Assembly (NCBI GenBank): GCA_027923505.1
Contig: BROI01000015.1
Location: forward strand, 682,001-746,000
DNA: 64,000 bases
Origin: Mayamaea pseudoterrestris
Taxonomy: Eukaryota > Bacillariophyta > Bacillariophyceae > Sellaphorales > Sellaphoraceae
Reading direction: 5' to 3'
Part shown: piece by piece, positions 43,187 to 53,458 of the stretch
Position numbering within the stretch: the stretch's first letter is position 1
Layout of the letters: the number at the start of each line of letters is the position of its first letter
Made by a program: the position numbers and the translations under genes
Notes under the pieces: model-generated
Databases searched by the model: none
The model's input: only the letters and a program-made list of their open reading frames with translations
What the model was told of the DNA's origin: nothing

Positions 43187-44677
43187 TTATAATAAAATGG
43201 CGCCTTCAATGGCCTTTAAGGTCAGGCGTCCAACCTCGTGGGTACTTTCCCGTAGGTAGTGTTGTACCGACGGCGGAGACCAGCGTAATCGAAAGGCAAT
43301 CTCCTCAATGGAGAGGCCCGCATTTTGCAAGGCAACTGCAGCTGTGACTCGATTTGAATGAGCTACAATGCTGTTGATATTCTGGCGCAGGAAGTGTTTC
43401 GGGTCAGGGTATGCTCCAACAACCACTTGCCGCATGACTTTAATGATATCGCGCGACTGCAAGTACTCGTAAGCGCCAGTGGCATCTTTGCGAAAGACCC
43501 CAAGCGGCTCACGTATTGCTTTCTTGTGTAGTTGTTGGGCGCGGGAGAGGATGGAAAGACTCGCGGCAATAGGGCAAATGAAAGGATGGCCCGACCGACG
43601 ATACCGACGAATAGTGAAGTTGTTTTGGCTCTTATCGTATCGAAAACGTAGGCGCAACTCGTATGCCTGGCTGCCATCTTTCAGGAGTGCGCTATGGCTA
43701 ATGAGCACGTTGTGTTTAGAGTAGAAAGTAAAATCCAAGTCGACAAAGGCAAGTGGTTGGTGCGCCCATTCGCCCGCATCTTGGGTTGGCGGTACCTTGC
43801 TGAAGCAACCGCGTTTCGCTGTAGTCTGTGCGTACTCGTTTGCCCTGGAACCGGTAAAGGCCCCGAGGCAAGTCCAGTCAAAGACTGCTGCCTCCAAATC
43901 AAGCGCATGACGAACGTCTGTGTGGATGAGGCGCTTGAGTTTGGAGTAGAGGAACGCAAACATACTGTGGGTGTATGGCTCGCGCTTTTCCCGCGCCTGT
44001 TGCCATTTGCGGCGACTGGACAAGATATCATCTAAAACGGGATGAAGGCCACTGCCACGAGGGTCATTGATGGAGAAGCGCCGATTGAGTGCAGTTTCAA
44101 GTAGTGCATGCGCCGCTCTGAGGTATCCACTGAGCGTCTTCACCTTGAGGGGCTGTGGTTCATCAGTGCTCTGTCGGCGCAGCGCCCGTTTGTCCACTGC
44201 CAAGGATGTCTCGCCAGAGGAGACAGCATATAGATAGCTGGCTAGGACCGGGATTTCTTGCCCCGGTGCGATTGACGCGAAAAGACTGGTCGTTGAATCC
44301 TGCTTTAAGACTCCATTTTCCAAAATGCGAGGCGCGCTGGTCAAACGTGCGATCGTTGTGGGACCGAATGTCTCCTCGTTGGCGGTGTTGTTGATCACTG
44401 ACGAGATAACTGTAAGCAGCTTGGACTCGACCAGGAAGACCTTGCAATTGGCTAACACCTGCGTTTCCGGCGAGATAACGGATGCCCCCGCGAGAGTCGA
44501 CGCCGTGAAGCGAGACAGTCTGTCGGCCTCCACATTGTCCTTGCCTGAATGTGTGTTTGCCTGGATGCGGAGAGATAATGTACTGTAAGTGGCAATGTGC
44601 ATGAAAGAAATTGTGCCAGGCGGCGGAAGATGAGATCCTTGAGGAAACGCCTTTGGCTGAAACGTTCTAGCATGCAC
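43187..44677 (-). CDS. RNase H tail plus tyrosine recombinase (YR) of a DIRS-like element
   Basis: 496 codons, with no ATG until residue 26 (44602). Residues about 30-58 contain HSGKDNVEADRLSRF, the usual end of a retroelement RNase H domain. The rest is a tyrosine recombinase: the first catalytic Arg lies in FTGSRANEYAQ (about 275), then HSNRVTAAVALQNAGLS (HxxR, about 438) and WSPPSVQHYLRE with the nucleophilic Tyr near 473. Such enzymes integrate a circular DNA intermediate without making target-site duplications. The frame overlaps the preceding short ORF by 226 nt in another phase, so either a programmed or an accidental frameshift, or a deletion junction, lies near 44,600-44,700. The polymerase part expected upstream is absent. 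Confidence 0.75.
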   Translation of the reverse strand: MHARTFQPKAFPQGSHLPPPGTISFMHIATYSTLSLRIQANTHSGKDNVEADRLSRFTASTLAGASVISPETQVLANCKVFLVESKLLTVISSVINNTANEETFGPTTIARLTSAPRILENGVLKQDSTTSLFASIAPGQEIPVLASYLYAVSSGETSLAVDKRALRRQSTDEPQPLKVKTLSGYLRAAHALLETALNRRFSINDPRGSGLHPVLDDILSSRRKWQQAREKREPYTHSMFAFLYSKLKRLIHTDVRHALDLEAAVFDWTCLGAFTGSRANEYAQTTAKRGCFSKVPPTQDAGEWAHQPLAFVDLDFTFYSKHNVLISHSALLKDGSQAYELRLRFRYDKSQNNFTIRRYRRSGHPFICPIAASLSILSRAQQLHKKAIREPLGVFRKDATGAYEYLQSRDIIKVMRQVVVGAYPDPKHFLRQNINSIVAHSNRVTAAVALQNAGLSIEEIAFRLRWSPPSVQHYLRESTHEVGRLTLKAIEGAILL

Positions 44678-44928
44678 AGTCGTGCGGCGCTTGCAGGGTT
44701 TGTTTCGATGTCTTGCTCATCCTTCTTTATTTGCTCGATGGTGGTTTCGTAGCGCGCTCGAGAAACAACATGCTCAGGCGCTTGATTGCGGTGCTCCCAT
44801 GCTTGAAGAAAAGATTGATAGCCTTCGTAGGTGAATGAGTCTGATCCGTAACTTTGACTGCTTGGGTATGCATCTGAATCGTAAGTTGCGTCGTCTGAAT
44901 TGGTTTCTTCATCGCCAGGATTGCTCAT
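44452..44928 (-). CDS. Short acidic ORF, probable start of the truncated RT ORF
   Basis: 158 aa, ATG at 44928, starting 30 nt after the stop of the Gag-like ORF. The N-terminal 60 residues are acidic and Ser/Tyr-rich (MSNPGDEETNSDDATYDSDA). A helical stretch follows (FLQAWEHRNQAPEHVVSRAR). The last 75 residues overlap the RH-YR frame and look like its out-of-frame shadow. It may therefore be the N-terminus of a polymerase ORF joined by deletion to the RNase H tail. No domain is recognised. Confidence 0.45.
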   Translation of the reverse strand: MSNPGDEETNSDDATYDSDAYPSSQSYGSDSFTYEGYQSFLQAWEHRNQAPEHVVSRARYETTIEQIKKDEQDIETNPASAARLCMLERFSQRRFLKDLIFRRLAQFLSCTLPLTVHYLSASRQTHIQARTMWRPTDCLASRRRLSRGHPLSRRKRRC

Positions 44929-44958
44929 GATGATTTCGACTCGCTCTGTATCCCAGAC

Positions 44959-47508
44959 TCAAAGACCAGTGTATTGGTAGTAGCGGTCTCGCGTTGAGTC
45001 AATTGCTTCTTGATGCGTAAAGGCGTGTGGCATGGCTATGTGCTCAAGAAAGAATTCTTGTAGATCTGCAAACATCACTTTTACGGCGTCTGATAGCTCG
45101 TACAGTGGAGGATTGATGAACAGGACGCTTTGCAAAACGTGGAATGGCGGTAGATCAGTCGAGTTGGCTTGTGACGGAATGTTGTTTGGAATTCTTGGAG
45201 CAAAGGTTGGATACAAGTGCTCGACTTCTTTTAGCTCGTCTGCTGTAAGGAAGTCTTTGGGTAGCCAGTCTCCTCGCCATTGCGCAAAGCTTGTCGCTAC
45301 AAGTTCTTCTACACTTTCTTCTTCTTTCAATTCAATTGGAGGACTTGTTGTTGGAGTTGAATCCTTGTCGGCGCTGCAAGTTGTGACGTTGTCGGTGCGC
45401 TCATGTGTGTCGCATTCGTTGGCGTTTGTGGTTGTTGGCTCAAGATTGGTGGCTTCAGTTGTGTCGCTGCTCGTTGTGACGTTATTGGTGCTTTGCGTAG
45501 CGTCGTAGCCGTGGTAGGAATCGTTAAGATTGTTTGCTTGCTCTTCAATTGATGAGTGCGCTTGTTGCTCTGATTTACTTGGCTCGTCTTGTTCGTGAAA
45601 TGGCAGACCCTTCCCGTCTTCTTGCTTCGTTTGCTCAAGTGTTTCAATGTTTTGAATTAAAGTGCTGAAGTGTTTCCGTTCTTGCTCGGTTGGAGTCTTG
45701 TTGTTGACAAATTCTTCTTCAAAGTCGCTTTCTTCTTCATCACTTGTGCTTGGGTCGCCGCATATGGATGCCCAACTGCGTCCATTGAGATTTGACGATG
45801 GAAGATTTGGCTTTGGCTTTGGTGACTCGCTCGTTGTGGACGACTTTGTTAAAGGCACCAATTCGACGGCTTGCTTCTTGTTGGTGGAGCTTGACGTTGT
45901 TCTTGCGCGTTTTGTTCGAGTTGTTGGTGGTGCTGGAGGCTGCTCGATTGATGAATCGTCTTCCGATGAATAGTCTTTAATCTGATGTGGCTGTAGACCG
46001 CGCCAATTGGTTTGTGGATATAAAGGCGACGGTGTTGGAGCTGCAGGAGTGCGAGTAGGGAGTGCTGGATAAGTTTCATCAACTAAGTCGGCATGTATGA
46101 AGGCAAATTCGCTCCTTGAGTTTGTAGAAGGATAACGGCGGCTTAAAGAGGAACGTTGCGAAGAGGAGCGATGCGATCGCTGAGTCAACTGAAGGGCTTC
46201 GTGTACTGCTGCAAGTCCTTGTTCAAGTAGTAATGGTGCTTGACGAGGCACTTGCTCGCGCATGATGGTTCGCGGGTGAGGCTCTTGACGATGGTTTTGA
46301 TGCTCAAGTTGACGCTGCGGTTGCTCTTGATGATCTCGACGATGATAATCATTGTCTCTTGGTTGGTCTCTTGTGCACTCGTTGTTGCGATTCTGGCGAT
46401 AACGACGGTCTTCTTGTTGATCATCTTGAGGAAGACGACGATCTGGCTGTCGATTTGAATTGCGAGGACGCTCTCTTGGTCGTTCTAAACCCCGCTCTTG
46501 TTGCTCTCGTGCTTCTTCATCTTCCAATTGACGACGAGCTTCAATTGACAGGCGAGTGTTCCATCCGCGAGGCCGACGATGGGCGTTTTCGACTCGTTCA
46601 AAGCAGTCGGCGCTTCGATGATACGGTTGATGGCAAAGGTAGCATTTGAATGATGGTGGATTTCGCGTGTTGTTATAGTTGGTTTGCGGGCGTTCATTGC
46701 GAGTTGGCGGCGCTTGATGCTGACGAGTGTTTTGTTGGCGTGAAGTTTCTTGTTGCGGCGGTTCTGGTTGTGCTGCATATAGAACAATCTCGTTGACTCC
46801 TTGTATTAAAGCTTCTTCATCTTCTGCTGCGTAAATCGTTTGGTAGATAGTCGACACGACGCCTTCCATTTCGGTCTTGGTCAGGGCGCGTTGCTTGGTC
46901 TTTTGCTCTTGCGCTAGAGCGAGGCAGTATTGAGGCGGCAGCTTGTTCATGAGTGTAGCCATCAGGTCTTCTGCAAGAAGCGTTTGGTTGAACTTGATGG
47001 CTTGCGATTGCATGAGATCAATGAGGTCTTGAGGATTTGCTGTTGGTCGTTCGAGCTTGAGATTTTGAATGCTTCGTCGGTAAAGTGTTGGCGCCATGAA
47101 CTTGTCTGGAGAAAATTTGATTTCCAATGCGTTGATAACTTTCCAAGCTTCGCCTCCTGGATACTCTGTTGATTCTGCTCCAACTAGATGGTCGTTCAGC
47201 TCGGGGAATGGCGACAATGCGATGGAAAGCATTTGCATGAGCGTTTCATTCTGCTTGCGTTCCGCTTGTTTGTTTCGAATGATTTGGATTTCATCTGCCG
47301 TTGCGTTAGCTGCAGGATCAGTAATGACTTCATTCTGAGTAGCTGGTAAGTGCTCGGGTCGACTGCCTCTTATAGGACGGCGGCAGCCTGCAATTCTTGC
47401 ATGATTCTTGAACTGGTTGAACCATGATGGAAAGGCTTCGATGGTGTTGGTTATCTTTGGCGTTTTGTAGAGTGCATTCATAGTGATGTCTTCTTGTTGG
47501 TCGGTCAT
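44959..47508 (-). CDS. Gag-like protein with CCHC zinc knuckle
   Basis: 849 aa, ATG at 47508, only 8 nt after the stop of the preceding ORF. The N-terminal 260 residues are helical and resemble retrotransposon Gag (WFNQFKNHARIAGC, PGGEAWKVINALEIKFSP, LMNKLPPQYCLAL). A zinc knuckle follows: C-YL-C-HQPY-H-RSAD-C (CX2CX4HX4C) at about residue 290. Next is an Arg/Gln/Glu-rich RNA-binding tract (about 320-470), a Ser/Thr-rich acidic region, and a C-terminal folded-looking part (SFAQWRGDWLPKDFLTADEL ... RDRYYQYTGL). The very short gap to the upstream ORF suggests coupled translation (inference). Confidence 0.72.
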   Translation of the reverse strand: MTDQQEDITMNALYKTPKITNTIEAFPSWFNQFKNHARIAGCRRPIRGSRPEHLPATQNEVITDPAANATADEIQIIRNKQAERKQNETLMQMLSIALSPFPELNDHLVGAESTEYPGGEAWKVINALEIKFSPDKFMAPTLYRRSIQNLKLERPTANPQDLIDLMQSQAIKFNQTLLAEDLMATLMNKLPPQYCLALAQEQKTKQRALTKTEMEGVVSTIYQTIYAAEDEEALIQGVNEIVLYAAQPEPPQQETSRQQNTRQHQAPPTRNERPQTNYNNTRNPPSFKCYLCHQPYHRSADCFERVENAHRRPRGWNTRLSIEARRQLEDEEAREQQERGLERPRERPRNSNRQPDRRLPQDDQQEDRRYRQNRNNECTRDQPRDNDYHRRDHQEQPQRQLEHQNHRQEPHPRTIMREQVPRQAPLLLEQGLAAVHEALQLTQRSHRSSSQRSSLSRRYPSTNSRSEFAFIHADLVDETYPALPTRTPAAPTPSPLYPQTNWRGLQPHQIKDYSSEDDSSIEQPPAPPTTRTKRARTTSSSTNKKQAVELVPLTKSSTTSESPKPKPNLPSSNLNGRSWASICGDPSTSDEEESDFEEEFVNNKTPTEQERKHFSTLIQNIETLEQTKQEDGKGLPFHEQDEPSKSEQQAHSSIEEQANNLNDSYHGYDATQSTNNVTTSSDTTEATNLEPTTTNANECDTHERTDNVTTCSADKDSTPTTSPPIELKEEESVEELVATSFAQWRGDWLPKDFLTADELKEVEHLYPTFAPRIPNNIPSQANSTDLPPFHVLQSVLFINPPLYELSDAVKVMFADLQEFFLEHIAMPHAFTHQEAIDSTRDRYYQYTGL

Positions 47509-47516
47509 GGTTGCGA

Positions 47517-49520
47517 TTAGAATGAGTAGTAAAAGTTTTGGCTATTGGTCGGACGTTGATAGCTAACGTTGTTGTCGGCAAATGGAGATTGACGGTTTGG
47601 GGTAGCTAAACGTTGCTGACGTGGCCAATTGAGTTGCTGATGTGACGGAGTTTGAAAACGTGAACGAGCGTGGAACTGCTGAGCGTGTTGATCGCGACGA
47701 TGGACACGTTGTTGATTTGTCACTTGTCGATTTCGTTGAGCTTGTAAGTGCAGCTGTCGTTGTTGTTGATTAAGAAGATGATTTAAACGAGTTACTTGAG
47801 CTTGAAGACTGTTTATATCGCGTGTATGATGAGTTGTAGTGTTGCGCGTGTCGTTGATGCGAGGCTGGACTCGAAGGGTTGGATTGGAGGTTCGGTTTTG
47901 CTGTCGGGTTGGCGTAACGATTCGATTCGCTTGTTGCTGTCTTAAACGTTGCTGGTAAGGACGATTGCTGTTCGTTTCGTTGCGTCGTTGATTGCGTCTT
48001 TGACTAACAGTGATTCGATTGCGTTGAAGATTGATCGAAGCTTGTTGCGTTGTTGATGCGCGCTCTTGACTTGCTTGTCGCTGTCTGTTTCGTTGTTGAA
48101 GAAGTGCTTGACGACGGTCTGCGACGCTTTGAACTGCTGCGATGCGAGATGCTTCTTGGTAAGTGCTTGAAACGTTCTGTGAGCGAAGAGTTTGTTGCGA
48201 TGGTCTCGTGTCTTGGCGATGCGCTTGTCTAACTGGCGCTCGATTTGCTTCTTGTTGGCGAATTGAATTGATTGATCGGCAAGTATGCGTCGTGCTTGTT
48301 GGCAATGTCTCTAATTGCTCGTTGACTGGCGATGAGTTGCTGCTTGGCGAAGGTACGTGTGTTTGCGTATTGGCGATGCACACAGAACAAGCGCACGTCG
48401 TCTCTGTGTTTATATCTGGTACTTCAGAAAGTCTTTGTAAGTCTTGACGTCTGTTTTCTTCGTCCTTTTGAAGCAGGAAACGGGTCTTCTTGAGGAAGTA
48501 AAGAGTTACTGGATGCGATAGGCCTTTTGCTTCGAATTCGTCTCGTTCGTTGCGCAAAGTGTCTTCTAGTAGAAGAATCTCCTTCTCTTCGGGCGTGAAA
48601 GGATTGTTCGGTCGGCAAAGATCAAGGCTCTTGTAAAAGTCTGCTCGCTTTTTGTCAAGGAAGATTAATGACTTTGGAGAAAAGATGAAGGCTTTGAGAA
48701 AGGGTACGTTACTGTCGATGTAACTTGTTTCGGCGTCTGATTGTGCGGTTGACTTGGCAACTTTTGCTAATCCTTCTTCTTTAAATTCTTCCGCAATGTG
48801 ACTGTAAAACACTTCGTTGTTGGCTAGGTCTTTAAACTGATTGAAGCGCTTCTCACAAGCTTGTTCTGGGTCGATTGGCTTTGATGAAGGCGGCGGTAGA
48901 ATACCTCGAAAGATCCAGGCGAAACGCTTGTCTTCTTCGTCCCAAGTCCAAGGGGTTGGAGGAGAGACGCGCGGGTCGTAACGATACCAGCCGTATCGAA
49001 CGTTCGGGTGGTTGTAGACTGCTTTCTCTTCGTCAGTGGCGGGTCGTCCAGTTAGATGCCAGTCTTCGGGGTTGTTTGGTGAAAGACGACGAAGGCTGTC
49101 GCGCGGGTTGGACTCGATTGGAAGGCGCTCTCGTTCTTGATTGCTTGCAATTTGGTCGGCGGCGGTAAGTCGGATTACTGGGCGGCCTTCTGGAGCGACC
49201 GATTGGAGACTTGAAGGGTTGAACTCGTGTAAAGTAATGTTGATGAAGAGGATGACGACTTGTAGAAGGCGTCGTGAAGAATTAAAGACTTGGCGGCTTG
49301 TGTTGAAGCGGCGAAGGAAACTGTAAAGAAGGCGCGTGACTGGTGGAGTGAGAGGCGACTTGGAAAGAGTGCTCGGCAGACTAGGTAAAGTAGTTCTGCT
49401 CAACTGATGGAGACTTGAAATCTGCTCGACGACGTTGGCCTTGATCAAACGCTTGATCCGACTCGAGGTAAACTGAAAGATAAAGGCAAAAGGGTCGCTT
49501 GTAGGCTTGCTCTTGCTCAC
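47517..49520 (-). CDS. 667-codon Arg/Gln-rich ORF with no methionine
   Basis: The frame opens directly after a TGA and reads GTG first; no ATG codon occurs in frame along the whole 2 kb. Residues about 120-370 look folded (YGWYRYDPRVSPPTPWTWDE, FKDLANNEVFYSHIAEEF). A pair CACSVC lies at about 385. The last 270 residues are extremely rich in Arg, Gln, Asn and Thr, typical of nucleic-acid-binding retroelement proteins. Without an ATG it needs a spliced leader exon, a non-AUG start or a frameshift from upstream. It ends 8 nt before the Gag-like ATG. Absence of stops over 2 kb shows that selection kept the frame until recently. Confidence 0.6.
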   Translation of the reverse strand: MSKSKPTSDPFAFIFQFTSSRIKRLIKANVVEQISSLHQLSRTTLPSLPSTLSKSPLTPPVTRLLYSFLRRFNTSRQVFNSSRRLLQVVILFINITLHEFNPSSLQSVAPEGRPVIRLTAADQIASNQERERLPIESNPRDSLRRLSPNNPEDWHLTGRPATDEEKAVYNHPNVRYGWYRYDPRVSPPTPWTWDEEDKRFAWIFRGILPPPSSKPIDPEQACEKRFNQFKDLANNEVFYSHIAEEFKEEGLAKVAKSTAQSDAETSYIDSNVPFLKAFIFSPKSLIFLDKKRADFYKSLDLCRPNNPFTPEEKEILLLEDTLRNERDEFEAKGLSHPVTLYFLKKTRFLLQKDEENRRQDLQRLSEVPDINTETTCACSVCIANTQTHVPSPSSNSSPVNEQLETLPTSTTHTCRSINSIRQQEANRAPVRQAHRQDTRPSQQTLRSQNVSSTYQEASRIAAVQSVADRRQALLQQRNRQRQASQERASTTQQASINLQRNRITVSQRRNQRRNETNSNRPYQQRLRQQQANRIVTPTRQQNRTSNPTLRVQPRINDTRNTTTHHTRDINSLQAQVTRLNHLLNQQQRQLHLQAQRNRQVTNQQRVHRRDQHAQQFHARSRFQTPSHQQLNWPRQQRLATPNRQSPFADNNVSYQRPTNSQNFYYSF

Positions 49521-50201
49521 TCAATACTCCGCTTGTTGCTGCAGAGCTTTGGAAATTCGAGGTTGACAGAAAGGGCTTGAAGAAATCCGCGTCCGGTTTT
49601 GTTCAATGCTTTGGAAACTTGGTAAAAAGATCTTGGTTCAATCGGCAAGTAATTACTTTGCTTGAGATCCAAGATGAAGGTCCGTACGGAAGTAGGGAGA
49701 AAAGACGGTTTAAACGCTAAAAGACTGGGGAAACTTTGAATCTATTGTTAGTAGATCCTCTAGAATGAGACGAAAGTGAAGCGGTCGATTTCGCATCCAA
49801 GAGTGGCTTCTCATTCATACGTATGTATATTGTCTACCGGTCGTGTCATTTTGTACTGGCCATCCCGTAGGCGGGATGGCTCTCGTCCGTCTACAGAATT
49901 GGCAGTATAGTCTTCACTGCTGGTAGTGTTTGCACGGCTTCGCTCTGTAGAGGCCCAACATTCGCTGTGTACGCCGGTTCCAGTATTCGATGTACCTGCG
50001 GTAGTCTTTCTACGGTTGTCAGTCGTGAATTCTTCGGGTACGGTGAAGTGTGTAGGGTTTGGGCCAGTGGCTGACTTTCTACTCTCGCCGTCGTAGGAGT
50101 GTGGTCGTGAACGGGATGTTCCGTGTCTTGGTGCCGCTGAGACCGTGTCGATGTCCTTTTCAATGTTGCTTTGTTCGTCGGCCAAAACGGGGATCCCAGC
50201 A
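49521..50201. other. Possible 5' leader of the YR element
   Basis: 681 nt between the Met-free ORF and the copia repeat. Two overlapping minus-strand frames of 108 and 132 codons lie at 49811-50217 but neither has a recognisable domain. The boundary at 50201/50202 is where similarity to the copia repeat stops. Confidence 0.4.
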
Positions 50202-50390
50202 GTTTGCACTTAACCACGTAAGCTTGCAGACTGACGCAAGCTCTTCTTGCAATTCAAGTTGAATCGCACCTTGTTGCTTTCTTTGGACCGTTTTGGCTTC
50301 TTGCGGGTTACCTCAGTCCACTCATCGTTAGCTAACTCATCCTCATCCTTAAGTCGGTCCGAGCACCGTGAAGACTCGCTATTCACAACA
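50202..50390 (-). repeat. Copia 3' LTR or LTR part
   Basis: Read on the minus strand it starts TGTTGTGAATAGCGAG and ends GTTAAGTGCAAAC. It matches 55624-55812 with an offset of 5422. The pol frame continues through it to a stop at 50210. The LTR does not end in CA here, so the true LTR may be longer and cut off. Confidence 0.85.
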
Positions 50391-53300
50391 CCCTCCTTGC
50401 TCGTATCGACGACCTTTCTGAAACCATTATAGATGAACGCAGCATGCCTCGTATGCGTCTCCTCCTTGCAATTCTTTGACGTTATATCAGCAGGATTCTC
50501 TTCCGACTTGATGTACTCAAACTTGATCCGTTTCTCCGCCGTCAACTCCGTCAGGAACCGATGCCTAATGTCAATGTGCTTCGTCCTTTGTCCCACTTGA
50601 TTATTATCTGCCAAGAATATCGCACCAGTGTTATCCGCATGGATGATAGCTGGACTTGGAGGATCCTTGCCGATGATTTCCTTTAGCAAGTTCGACTCGA
50701 AGATGATTTCTTTTGCTTCTTCCGCTTGACCAACGTACTCGGCTTCAGTACTTGAAAGGGCAACGCTTCCTTGCTTCTTCGACTGCCAACTAACCAAACA
50801 ATTACCGCCGACCGTTGTCAAGTTGCTATTGATGCTGCGCCGATCGTTCTTATCGGACGCCCAATCAGTGTCGGTGTATCCTTCCGGGCGCAAGTTCTCT
50901 GGCGTCCTCAACTTCAATGGCTTAGCGTTATGCTTTAGATAGCCCATCAAGCGTGCCAACACCTTCCAATGCTCCTTTCCAGGGTTCGCCAAGTGCGACG
51001 ACAAGTCTCTAACCGCGTTGCTGCAATCTGGATAGACCTTCCTCACAGCGAAGAGCACTTTGCCGATATGCTTTCGATACGCAGCCACGTTGATGATGCT
51101 TCCTTCGTTCTTCATCAAGACGCTCCCTCCTGCTGCTGGAGTTGGATAGAACTTGAGCTCCCTTCTGATATCTTTCTCGAACGCCGCTATCATCTCATCA
51201 GTATACTGCTTCATTGAGCACTCGAAGTACACGCCGTGCTCGTCCGATTTCAACTCGTAGTCCACGCCAAGGAATCGTTCCAACGGACCCAAGTCCTTGA
51301 TCTCAACGTGCTGCTTGATCCAAGCTTTCAACTTGTCTGTCTCGCTTGTGTAGCCCGAGTTGATAACGTCGTCAACGTAAACCGTCACGATCAAGACCAG
51401 TTCGCCGTCGACATGCTTTAGAAAGACGCACGGATCCGCCTTCGACTGCACCAAGTTCATGTGCTTCGCATCCTTGAGCAGCTTGATAAAGTACTGCTGC
51501 CACAGCCTCGACGCGTTCACTTGTCCATACTGGGTCATCGACAGACGAATGCAGTGTGTCGTGCGATTGAATGTCCTTCCTTGCGACTCGCAATAGTCTT
51601 CGTAAAGGACTGGCGCCTCAATGTACAGCTCCGTCTCCGCTGGCGCTTGCAAGAATGCCGCGCACACATCGAACACTTCCGCCACTTTCCACATCTCCGT
51701 TTGCTTTGCATTGACTCGCTTGCCTGCGTCCAACTGCTTCTTCTTGTATAGCGACACACCAAGATGAGTGCGGATTGATTGATCGACTGGCGTCGACGCA
51801 AAACTCTCTTCAAAATCAATTCCTGGCACCATTTCGTATCCAAGCACTGTATTCCTTACGCGCGCTTCAATCTCCTTTGTGATCGGATTCATCTTGTACG
51901 TAAAGACGTTCTTCGTTCCAAGTGTCTTTTGATTAGGAGGCCGAGGGACTTCAGTCCACGCTTTGCCATCAAACTTGCCATATTCAATGAACGTCGGCTG
52001 CTCCCAAGTGGCTCGATTCTGCTCATTGTACGCCTCCCTCCAGTTCTTTGGGACAGGCGGTGGAGATTTGCCTGAAACCACGGCAAAGACTAGATCTGCA
52101 AGGTTAACTGGATCCTCATGGTCACTTGTGATGGATCCTCCCTCCTCGATTGCAATCACGGGCGCGCCAGCCGGGCCCTCCTCGCCGCTAACGTCGCCAA
52201 CTCCGATAGGTGCGCCACCATGTGCAAGTTGTTCTCCAGCTTCAATCTCCTCGGTTAAATCAACAACTGCTCCACGATCAATTACCTCGTTGAGTACGCG
52301 ACCTTGCATCAACTGCTGTCCATGGTCAACTTCGATATCAGCAGCTGAATCCCTCCTCAAGGGAGCACCACGAGAACGAGTCATGATCGGCGAGCGTATC
52401 GGCACATTGCGCGGCGGGCGGGGGCCAGTGCGCGCCGGCGCAGTCGTGCCATCATCCTCCACTTTTCCATCCGGAGGCATTCCACCATGACCAAAGCTCC
52501 CCAACGATTCATCGTCAGATTCTTCAAAGAAACCGTCTTCATTGCCATCATCGTCGTCTCCTGTAGCCTTTTTAACAAAAGGATAGACCCAACGAACATC
52601 TTTTGTGGCAATCACTTTACGTGTGGATCGCTTGTAAACCAAGCACGTTCCTGCAGCGTGGCGTGGAGCGTGTCCCACATAAAAGCATTCCTCCGCCTTG
52701 GGGACAAAATGGCGTTGATTCACCATGGGGATCTTGTAATAACCACGCGCTCCAAAGGGAAGCAGATTCTTTGCTCGCACAGGCACAGTCTCTTTGAAAG
52801 GGGTGTAAGCGTCGGTATATCCAAGGCGCGGAATCAAATTGTCCTTCACCGTCGCCAGCTCGAGGCAATTTCCCCACAGCGCCATCGTTTCAGCGTGGGT
52901 CAACTGATTCTCCTCAGCCATCATGCTTGCGTGTCCCTTGTTGCGGATTGTTGGAAACGCTCTCTCCACATGACCGTTCTGCATTGGCGTGTGAGGCGCC
53001 GTCTGCTCCATCTTGATTCCTCGAACCAAGCACGGCTCGTCAAGCAGCTCCCATTCCGGCGCGTTGTCGCAATGAAGAAAACGACAACGGAAGTCCTTCG
53101 CCTTTAACCAATCAATCAACGCAACAATCTGCTCGGTAAACTTGTTCTTCTGAGCTCCGAAATAGCTCCACTTGCGACGAGTTGCATCATCGACGATCAA
53201 GCACCAGTAACGATTCTTGCCAAGAGACTCTTTATACGGACTGCTCAAGTCTAGAAACAAACGCTCTCCAGGATGCTTTGCCTCTATCTCCGTCTTCTTC

Positions 53301-53458
53301 TTCACGTTCTGCGACTTAGCTTTCGCCTTCTCGCATGCAACGCAAAAATCCAACGTGCCAACAAGCTTCCAACCAAATTGTTTCGCCATGAGCTTCAAGT
53401 GCGACATACCAACGTGTCCCAAGCGACAGTGCGCCTCGTTGATATCAATTCGACGCAT
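50210..53458 (-). pseudogene. Copia pol: integrase, reverse transcriptase, RNase H
   Basis: 1082 codons from the first Met; the frame is open upstream to about 53,540. Pre-integrase zinc motif: HCRLGHVGMSHL with CVAC. Integrase catalytic acidic residues are seen in LIVDDATRRKW, HCDNAPEWE and NGHVERAFP. A disordered linker follows. RT has the start motif TKNVFTYKMNP-like and the YVDDVINSG catalytic box. RNase H has SSTEAEYVGQAEEAKE, HADNTGAIFLADNN and TKHIDIRHRF. All key residues are present, so the part itself is intact. It is called a pseudogene because a frameshift separates it from protease and a stop separates protease from gag. Confidence 0.88.

Larger units (their letters stand above)
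43187..49520 (-). mobile_element. Tyrosine-recombinase (DIRS-like) retroelement, RT apparently missing
   Basis: Four minus-strand ORFs follow each other within 6.3 kb: a Met-free basic ORF, a CCHC Gag-like ORF, a short acidic ORF and an RNase H tail fused to a tyrosine recombinase. A Gag then RH-YR order is that of DIRS/PAT/Ngaro retroelements, but reverse transcriptase motifs (YxDD) were not found anywhere between 43,187 and 50,200. Termini could not be defined; the left limit lies between 42,900 and 43,187 and the right one at or before 50,201. A deletion derivative of a DIRS-like element is the favoured reading. Confidence 0.65.
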
